A stretch of DNA of 64,000 nucleotides from Aplysia californica (Eukaryota > Mollusca > Gastropoda > Aplysiida > Aplysiidae), in assembly GCF_000002075.1 (NCBI RefSeq), contig NW_004797570.1, forward strand, positions 364,384-428,383, in the 5' to 3' direction. The translations under genes were made by a program, and so were the position numbers. The notes beneath the pieces are model-generated. The model was not told where the DNA came from. It searched no databases and saw nothing but the letters and a program-made list of their open reading frames with translations. The stretch's first letter is position 1. Each line of letters begins with the position of its first letter. Below, one piece after another: positions 13,155 through 23,900 of the stretch.

Positions 13155-15589
13155 ATAAAACCCACAAGTACAATGTCCTAGTTATCTCCTGGCTGAAGTC
13201 CATATGTAAACATGTCAATACACATATATGAAAACATAATTTTAACGATATGAAATAAACCTTTACATTGTAACTTAAATCTCAGTTGCCCCTCCCGCCC
13301 TAGCTGCAGCATACAAATGGTTCTCACCATAAAGAATAAATTATCCCAAAGACACACACTGTTTCAATGAACAAAAAGTAAATCTTGTCACTGATACCAA
13401 AATGTCCCTGTCTTAGGCAGCTTTTTAGGTCTCATTCAAGAAAAACAGTTTATCTAACACAGCAAGTTCCTGTCCCTATGGTATTATAAACCCCGCATAA
13501 TTTAGCAAAATTTGATCATTTTTTGCATAATTTTTGATTATTTTTCTTTATCATTCTTTGTTAAAATTAACAGAATCGTATAATTTCACATCTTTGGGCT
13601 CAGTTTGCATAATTTCATAATTTTTCTTGCATAAAACGACGGGGACAGGCAAGTTCTGAGAAGGGTCAAGCCTCTCTGGGGAAGAACGCTAACACTGACC
13701 AATTCTGTTAAACTCTTTCTGGAAAGCTTTCATGATCCGCACATCATCCGTATCCATGACAACAGTCAGAGCTGGCATAATCTCTACACTCCTGAGCATG
13801 TCCGTTGGTTTTTCAACATTTGTTTTATAAGCATCTGAGGAAAACAAAATGTTAGAGAGTTTGAAAAATCAGAACAGCTATCAAATGTATGTGTGAAAGT
13901 AATCTTGCTACAAGACCAGATGACTACTCTCACTGACTCGGATACTTGAAAAAGACTTGACAACAGTACATGTATCCTGATGACACAGGTCAGCATTTGA
14001 TCTAACATTTGACAAAGAATAATTTAAAAATTTTTTTTTTTATTGTTCTAATCATTCATATTCTTCAACCCATCAAAAGATAAAGAATTAAACATTTACA
14101 TTTCAATGCACAAGTTTCATGTACTCAATATTTCCATTTGCATTCAGAATTTTAAAACTTGCTGTTCAGAAAACAATATGTGTGAAAACAATTACAAAAG
14201 CTGTCTGGCAAACTCTTCTTCGTCAGTGCTCATAATTGTATCTTAATGTTGAGAAAATTTGATATAGCTTGATAAAACGTACACAAAACTATAAAGCAAG
14301 TATACAGTCATCAACATAATGTGACAGGAAAAACATGACAAGACAAGGCCCACTCAGTCAGAAAGACATCAAGACAACATGACATCACATTTTGTACAAT
14401 AAAATGACATGACTAAACAAACAAAACAAGATGAGGCCAGGTGGGAAGACAACATGATTAAGTGACATGATTTTTTAAAAGGCAAATACAGTTTTAAGGA
14501 AAGACAACATGACAACATGTCATGAAAAGAAAAAAAGATGTCATATGACATGACAAAACAAAACCTGTCAAGAACTGACAGGTTAACATAACAGGTCAAG
14601 ATGATGTGAATCATGACAAGATGATGTGAATCATGATTAGATACGATCGCACAACAGAACAGAACACGGCAAGATTTGTTTGTTCTGTGAGCATTGAAAA
14701 GAACCACAAAAACATGATAACAGTTAAAGTTGTATAACACTGGGAAGAAGACAAAAAGGTAGAAAGCAACTGAGGGACAGATTTTAAAAAGTAGGGGCTT
14801 AATACTGATGTCTTCTGACCACCCATAAAATGAGAGGATCAATAAAACAACACGAAAAGATTAAGTGTATGTTTACCTGCGGTCAAGTACTCCAATCTGA
14901 CCCGCTCATGCACAGCGTGCTGATCAAAAAGCACAAGGAGGGATGACTTCAACGTCGACGCCGTTCCTGAGAACACAACAGCCTTGTGTTATGTCATGTC
15001 ATGTCAGCTCATGAACAAAAGTCTCACATTACATCATCCCCCCCCCCTCCCCCACCTCATCACCACCTGCATAACAACCTTATATTAATTCACATAATGT
15101 CAGTCTCTGCACAAGAGTCTCATGTCACATCACTTTGCTCCCTCCTTGTACAACAGATCAGTTTCCACCTCAACTACACTAAGAGACCCCTTCTATCAAC
15201 ACACAAACAAAAGTTATATATAAAAGCAACATAGAAACATTTTTCCTGTATGTAACATCAGACGGAGGAGAAGTAGGATAGTGATAAAATAATAGTACGC
15301 ATTATTACACATACCAAGTGGGAATGGGTACCTAGCTATAGACAGTGAACGATCTTGTCAGTTTGTTAGTGTTGAGCCCTTAATCAGGTGCTAGCACTGT
15401 ATGTTTCCCCGGAAGCTGAGAATGTGTTCTATGGTCTGCTGGGGTAATAATATTGTGTAAAGCGCATAGAGCTTGCTGTAGAGCGGGGTTATGAGCTATA
15501 CAAATGCTATTTATTATTATTATATCTACACACGTACACACTGTTACATACACACACAAACATGCATGCTCGTGCGTCACATGCATGCT

Positions 15590-15621
<32 letters not shown>

Positions 15622-16840
15622 AACACACACACAAAAATACCCACACAAGGAAGCAAACAGTGAAATAAATTTTGAGTAAAAGAAAACATGAATCATAACT
15701 GGCCTGTTCAATAAATCCCATTTTCAGTTTGGGCCTGTTTTATTTGGAAAAATCCAGGCCCTGAGAGCACCTGATCAACTCACCTGTGATGGCCAGGGGC
15801 TTCTCCACCAGGCATGCAATGAACTTGTTGTCCAGCTGACCAATCACCTGTGGGTGACAGATGTTAATGAGTTACTTGTTTGTTTTGTTTATTTGAAATT
15901 TGAGTGAAGAGAAAAGACAGTAAAGTGATTTCCTTGCCAACAAAGACACAGCTCTTGAACCTCAGATGATCAGCAACTGCAACATAATGATGATTTTATT
16001 TCTCTCTATCCCACACTGTCTTGAACTCACAAGTACAATGCCCTGGCCTTCTTACAACTCAAGTGCATACGCATACCAGCATACTCATGAAATAATACTG
16101 TAACAAAATAAACAAGACCATTATATCAATACATTGAATTTAGTCCCTCTGTCCTCTTCAGAATGCAGAAAAAGAGCAAGAAAGGATCAAAGGGCAAGCT
16201 CCATCATGAACTCAACAATAGGTTTTGAATAAAGTGGAGTCCATTTAAACTGAAATATGCGGGACCACCAGATTTTCTTCGATTTTGGTGAGTTTTCACT
16301 TTGGAGAAGCTGCTAAATCAGAAGAAAAAAAGAGAGATTTTTAAAATTTTTTGGTTTACTGCTCTTTTCGAATTATCAGTGTTCAGTTTAAGCAGACTCC
16401 ATTGTACATTGTTTTCACAATCAACACTGGAACTGTTGCCTCCAGTAAAACAAAAACTATTCCAACCAAATAGGTTAAAAAAAACAAAGCCACCAAACCA
16501 CTAGACTGGAAACTGAAGTATGACTGCAAGTGGGGTCCACAACAGCCTCTTGACAAACGCTTTTACACAATCCACAACAACAGTAAAGCAGGACTTACCG
16601 TCACTTTATTCAGCATGGCCTTGGAGAACTCAACCAGACTGAGGCTGTCAAAACATGAGCGGGCAGCTGCGTCCCCACGACGGGTGTCGGCCACCAGCGA
16701 GGGCTGGAGAGTGGAGAAAAACAAAAAAAATGTGACATAACTAGCAAAAACGCACACAACCTGTTTTATTTTCATTTGAGGAAAGAGAAGCACATAGACA
16801 CAGCAAAGGCCAAGGGAAAGAGTAAGACAGACAGGCAGAC

Positions 16841-16885
<45 letters not shown>

Positions 16886-17226
16886 GATAATAATTGTATT
16901 TATGCTGTGCATATCCAGGCTCTACAGCATGCTCTATACGCTTTACAATTTTAAAAAATTCATCAGAGGGAAAGAAACGTTGTGCCTTCGGTAATATTAC
17001 ATATAATCTAATTTTAAAAGTAAAAAAAATATTCCATTTATTTGAGATTAAATGTGGATTATATTTTCTATATTTTTTATGGGCTCATTTTGGGCCAGTC
17101 TTGCCACAGAAATCAGGGACTTAAGTTTTGTTATTTGGGGAAGGGAATGACAGATAGAAATTTAAGTAGAGGTGAATGAGACAGGAACTTGTTGCTATAA
17201 GCAAAACTTGAGGGAGGGAGGGAGGG

Positions 17227-17266
<40 letters not shown>

Positions 17267-17869
17267 CGAAGGGGGGGGGGGAAGGAGGGAGAGAGAGAGA
17301 GTAGGGGGGGGGACTGAAATTTAAAAAATTACGGTTTTACTGCAATGTATGGTAGTATTACCTTCACTTGTTCGTCTAAATACACCATATCATACAGATT
17401 TTGAGAACAGTAGGTGGCAATGGAAGATGGTTGTTAGGTTATTAGGTTACTGATACTTTGCGATGACAGAATGTGCTTGGATGTGCATGAGTATGTATGT
17501 GCACGCCTGAGGTAAGATCAGGGCCCAACTAACCAACTCTGTAACATTCATTTCAGATCATCAGGGTTTGCCCGATAGTCTGACGGTAATTAGTTCGGTC
17601 ATGCCAATTATCCTTACCTCTTTAAACATTGTAAAAACAGGATTCTTCCAGCCTGCCAAAAGAGAGGACACATCAGCACTGGCCTCTGAATCTGGGGACA
17701 TGGCAAGGGGAAGAGACTGTAGGCAAGAGGCATGGCAGTTTTTGAACTGGAGCAACATAATAGTAAAAAAAAAGGCAAATTCACAGCTATAAAGTCATCA
17801 AAAACAACATATCAACATAAACAGTGGAGTCCTCTTAAATGATTACCCCCCCCCCCTCTCTCCAACACA

Positions 17870-17909
<40 letters not shown>

Positions 17910-20900
17910 AAACACTCTAACAACACAGCCACTAAACACCCCGATGGACAACATGCCCACCCTACATACTGACCAAAAAACGAACTTTTACTCTGGCAAC
18001 ATGACATACCCATTCTCCACACTGACCTCAAACCCACCCAACATAATAACAATAAATTGCACCTAATACACCCACCATACACCGGGCGTGTCCCTGCCCT
18101 CCACTTGGAGGTGGCCTCCGACTCTTCCTGCCTGAGATGTCTATCCACCGTGGCCTGGAGGTCTGCCACCTCACACAGACTGAGTGATGCAGGAACCCTC
18201 TCAACAGTGTTCTCTGAGGCCTTTTCTGTAAAAACATGTAAGAGGTTGAGATTACAGAAGACACAATAATATCAAGTCGACGTTGAGATAAGAGCAACAC
18301 GTACCATACTGAGAAAAAAAATCTTAGCAACAATTTGAGCCCTACCCATCTACCAAATCTACAGGGTCTATGCACCTCAGCTCCTGTATATTGATGACCG
18401 CTAGATACACACTGTCATACACTGAGGAATGTATTTTGTGCACAGAAGGGCATAGATAGTCACACTCAGGCATGTCCTCAGGCTCATCAGGTCAACATTA
18501 TCCCAAAAAATCGAAAATTTAGCAAGATCCTTGGATCCCCCCCACCTACCTTCTAATGGAATTGAGAAACCTTAAAACCAAATGGAATTTGGGAACTGTA
18601 AACACTAACCGGCTGAACACTGGTGAAAATGATGAGATTTTAGTTCTCGTTCAATAAAAACAATTAATTTTACAATGTCCCTTCGGTCAACAAATATCCA
18701 TAGACAGGAGATGACTGCACCTGAAGCTTGTTCCCCCAGCCGTTCTCTCCGTTCTTGTGAGGGCAGAGCCAACCACTGGTGCTCACTCATGTAGTGCAGG
18801 GACTCACAGTTCACATACACTGCGCTACCTCCTAGATAGAGAAGAGAAGACTTTATTTCTCAAAACTCGCAGAGAGACACATGCTGCTGTAAATGTGTGA
18901 ATGTGTGCACAGAATCACTGCACTTCTCATGAGGGTACACCCTCTACAAAGTACATTTATCCTGGAAATCTTATGGAGACAAAAGTGAACACATCCCAGT
19001 ATATCTTACAGAGAACATTCTGTACAAAATATTAGTGTACTTATCGAAATAGGCCTTCACCTTATACAGAACATATTTTAGCACAGAGTACATTGTACAT
19101 ATATCAAACATCTTAAAGCAAAACATTATGTTAAGATTCACCCATTTTTATTTAGAAAAAGCTATGTTTATCTTGCTACGAACAAATTTCAAGACAGAAA
19201 TAAATCACAGACCCAGAAGAATAAAGAGGACTCACAGGGGCTTGCTCCAACTACTTTATCTGACTGTATTTAGTATAATCTCACCTGTATCCTGCTCGCT
19301 GACTCGTCTCCACAAGGCTCCATTGTCTTGGGCAACTTCCATCACTGGCTCATCATCACAGCCCATAAGAGAGTCTGTTCTCCCTGTCTCTGAGCTCGCA
19401 GATTTACTCCCAGCTCCCATCATTTCCTGAAGGCCTGACGTTGGTGAACTGCACTTTACAGTCTTGTGCGCTGTTCTGCACCCAGCTGTGACCTCCTCAG
19501 GGTGTCTCCCACATACTGAACCAGCAGAAACTATACTGTCAGGGTCACCAGTATCCTCAGAGTCCCCTGCTATCATACCAGTTTGGCCAAATGAGAGATG
19601 ACCCTGGCCACTGTGCAAGCCTTGCAGGTGACCACTTTGCGCTACTAGGCTACCGTCACCTGATGCGTGATGTCCTCTTTCAGACTCAGAATCATCTACA
19701 ACATGGTCAGTCTCTTTCACAGAAGGAACAGAGAGTGTTAATAAGGCACTCTCCCTGTCTCGAGAAAGTACAGGACTGTTGTGCTCTGTGATATCTATCC
19801 TGTCTTTGGATGTAGGGGGAATGTTGCTGCAAGGGAGACTGACCTTCATCAATGTCTGATCCCCGGAGCTGGAAAATTGAGCTGTTAGACTGTGGTTAGA
19901 AGTCTGATCAGGAAACTGCTCACTGTCCTCTGTTTGACCCCTGATGACCCCCTCCTTCAAAGATGGAGTGGAGGAACAGTCAATATGATCCCTGATCTCC
20001 TTCACCATTTCAGCAGATTCAAGTTCTGGCCTGGGGAGAAAGCTGACGTTTGAGTCCTGAGAGAGCCCCTTTGTCTCACATTCAACATTAGGGCAAAGTA
20101 GCCCTGGGCCCTGGTTTTCTTTCTGGTTCAAGCTCAGTTGCCCATAAGGCACATCTTCATGTCCATTACCATCCGTGGTATGCAGCCTGTGATGGATTTG
20201 GTCCTTCACACCAAAATCATTGCTGAAAGACTTTGTACGGCTAAGGGCAGCGGGGAGGCAATTCCCAAGAGTGGAAACAGAACTCAAAAAAGGAAATGAG
20301 TCGTCCCCTTTTTCCTCATCACAGCCTTCTGTAAACGCTGACATTTCAGTTTGAGCACACTGAAGAGATACCTCCAGCCTCTGTCTTCCACATGGGTAAC
20401 CCTGATCTAGATCTGTACACGAGGGTAGCTCCCAATTTTTATCAGGCACAACGTCTGGCTTTGCCATCATCTTTTCTATGTTTGAAAAAACTTCCCTGGT
20501 CTGAGAGAGTATACTCTGAAGATCTACCTCTTTACCTGCTGCTTTCCCACACCCATGTGACTCTCCTCCATGGCTATACGTCTGCTGGGAGGCAAAAACT
20601 TGCACTGTATTATGCCATGGAGGAAATTCTTCAGTGTCAGGAACAGTGTCTTGGTTGAGAGAATCATAGGCTAGAACTGTCTGCCGTGACTCAGACGGGG
20701 ACTCCTTCGACCCCAGTGCCTCAAACTTATCATTCGATTGACTCTGCAGGGATATACTCTGCAGGTCAATCATAGCTTTTCTTTCTTTCTGCACTGCCAA
20801 CAATTTTCCTGAAGCATTCCTCCAAGGATTCATTGGTGAGCGTAAAATCAGTGAGTTCCCATCGAAGTATGAGGACTTCGAGAGCAGACCCATAGATGTC

Positions 20901-23900
20901 TCACCCACCTCACCACAACCGGCCAGCCCCACAGTATCATTTACAGTTCTCCCCTCTACAAGCACTTGACCAGTAGTGAGCACTGACCTTTCCCTCTCCT
21001 CCCCCGTACTGCCATCGATGAAAGACTGGACCTTGCCACAGGATACTCTACAATTTGAGTCAGGGAGATTCACCGGATGCTGGGGTTGTGGAACTCCAGC
21101 TACATTGTCCTTCTCTCGCTCACTATTTTGTTCATCAGCCTGAGCATCTGCTATATCAGGTATCCCCACTTCACAGTCAAAGGGACTCAAGCTGGAGATG
21201 AAGTTCAGTGACGTCTCAGGACACATCTGACCACCATCAGACACAAAGCCTGCCTGAATGTCTTGTGAAGACTTGATCGTGTTTCTGCCTTCTGAATCAC
21301 AGATCTCACTGGAGCCAACTGACGGGCTAGAAGAACATGTTTGTCCTTCATCCCTCTTCTGAGCTTGACTCAGCAGTGAATCTGCAGCTCCTATGTCTCC
21401 TATTGTCTGTTGAGGCACTGAAAATCCTTGAGAAGGAAGTGGACTGGGTGGGGAACTCGTAGAGGTCACAGGAGGGCAGGTACTTTCTCCACAACCCAGT
21501 TCTTGGGGAGAACTGCTTACACTGATGGGGGTCACAGTGCGACATTCCTGGTGAGTGGGAAACCCTTGTGACAAGACAAGAGGAAACTTCCCTTGAGATT
21601 GTGGACACTTGAGATTTTTGTTGTTCAGGACATCCTCGTGTGTTGACTGCCCTGACTGCCCATCCATGCTGCAATTTCCAGGGCTACAGTGAGCAAGTGA
21701 TACGTCAGCCTTATCATCTTTGTGAGCATCTTGACTTGAGGAGTTCAAAGGAAGGGTCAGTACCAGGGATAGTGTAGGAGACTTGTCCCTGGTCTCAGCT
21801 CTGTTCTCTGAACTCATTTGTGTCTGATATTGACTAAATGGCAATCGTTTTCCTGTGACGGACTGACTTGAAGGGTGACTCCCGCTTGACTGACACACTG
21901 CCTGCTTGTCAGAGAAATCCATGTCACCCACTGGTCCTTCTCTCTGTCCATCAGTTACATCACATATAGACATTCTATCAAATCTTTCTGTCCGTTGACG
22001 TGACGAGAGTGGTCTATTAGTGTCAACACTAGACCTGCCATAGCGGAAAGACTGTAAGAGCTTAGTGTGTCTCGACCGCCCACAATCTTGACTTTGACCT
22101 TTTTCGTCCACAATGCCAGAATGAACTGTCTCTCCTCGCATCAAACGGGCTAGCTTCGAGGCATGACTCACACGTTGGGACAATCGCTTTGACGGAATGG
22201 CGGAGCAGTGCACACTAGAAACTTCCTGTCTTTGGTCAAGCTGAGGCGCTTCGAGTTTGGTTACACTGTCACGGGAGGACATGGAACAGCTCTTATTCTT
22301 ATCGTTGAGCAGTCCTGAGGCTGGTAAACCAAAGGAGAAAGATTCAAAAGCTCTTGAACTTTCTTGTTGAGACACGCTGTGCTCTTCTCCATGAGTTGTC
22401 CTCGACAGCTTGATCTGAGGTGCAGGATCAATATCATCCAGTCTTTTGCGTGATGCTCTCTCAGGAGTTTTAAAGCTGTTTCTTAGCATGGCATTTCTTG
22501 ACTGCTTTAAGGATTGTCTCAGATCTTGTAATGTGTTTGTCACCACATCTGACATCTTCTCAGGTGCGGTCCTCACACGACGACAGCTCTGCAGACTCGA
22601 GGAATATGACACAGATCTTGACTTTGCTAAAGTGATTGGCTCCTGTGATTTGATTGCATTATTTTTCTGTAAAGTGAGGCCATGTCCAACGGGGTCTTCA
22701 CTTGACATTCGTCTTTTGCTCCCTACAAGCAACTGACACTGATCAAAACCTTTGGAGACAACAGACTGACAAGGGGCTGTTGGTGATTCAGAGTTTGGAA
22801 AACTCAAGCTGCGTCTTGTAAACCTTGGAAGTGGAGGGTTCAGCGTGAGAGGGAAAGCCTTTCCAGCTCTGTCAGGGGTGTTCTCTGAGAGTGAAGGTCT
22901 GTCTTTACATGGATTATGTGAAGCGATGTGATAAGCTTCGTCACCCAACTGCTGATTCTTAGCATCATTGTTTGGCTCTGGAGGGGACTTAATTGGTTGA
23001 GTAGACAGGCAGCTAACCCTTACTGTGTTTTCTCCACAACTTGTTTCACAGCAAGGCGCTTGAGCATCCTGCGCCTTCCCAGAACTGCCAGTGGTCACAG
23101 TGCAAACATCTTCGGAGTGACCCACAGCTACTGCATGACTTTGTTGTGAACTGCCAGTCATAGACTTTGGGCTTGACCTGCCATTGAACTCCCCCATAAA
23201 GTCATTAGCATCCTTTTGATCTCTTTCAACAACTTGCTTTGGTCTTTTCACAGACTTAGACTGTAAGAATGTCTCGGAACTGTCCATACAGCTATTTCTT
23301 CCAAACGATTTCATTAAACCTATTGCCTTTTGGTTCGGATCATCACGAAAGTCAATATCGAGAGGTTGAAAAGAAGAGACGGACTCGCTTGGACTACTAT
23401 CACTCTCAACATCTGCATCCACAATGTCATCATCTTTATATTCCTTTTCATTGGTGGGAAATGGCCCTGAAAGCAAAGGTTCTGAAACTGAGATAAGATT
23501 TTCTGTTCGCAAGAATCCATAAAGCATGTCCTGAAGGAGATGGATGAGCTTAGGCCAATCTTTAAACTCTACCAATGTCTTGGCTGGATCAAAAGTAATG
23601 TCATAAGCACTGAAAGGACACTCCACATTGAGAACATAAATCCCAAATCTCTCTGCGGACTTCACTGGGCTCCCTGAGTTACCTTTCCCATCCTCAGTTG
23701 CCATCTTTTCCAAAGCATCAATGTTTGATCCTTTTCTTTTCAAAATTAATGATCGGGAGAGTATCTTATTGATTTGCCGATGAATACTAGATTTTAGGAC
23801 CAGTCTTTTATTGACATAAACAAACTGGAGATTTTTGCGACTGTAGCTCTCCTTGCTGACAATCCCAGAGAGTTTGAACTCATCTCTCTCAGCGCTGACT

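Noticed and set aside
12879-13218. Frames rich in poly-Asp and poly-His
   Set aside because: They are both strands of the GAT microsatellite in an MLH3 intron.
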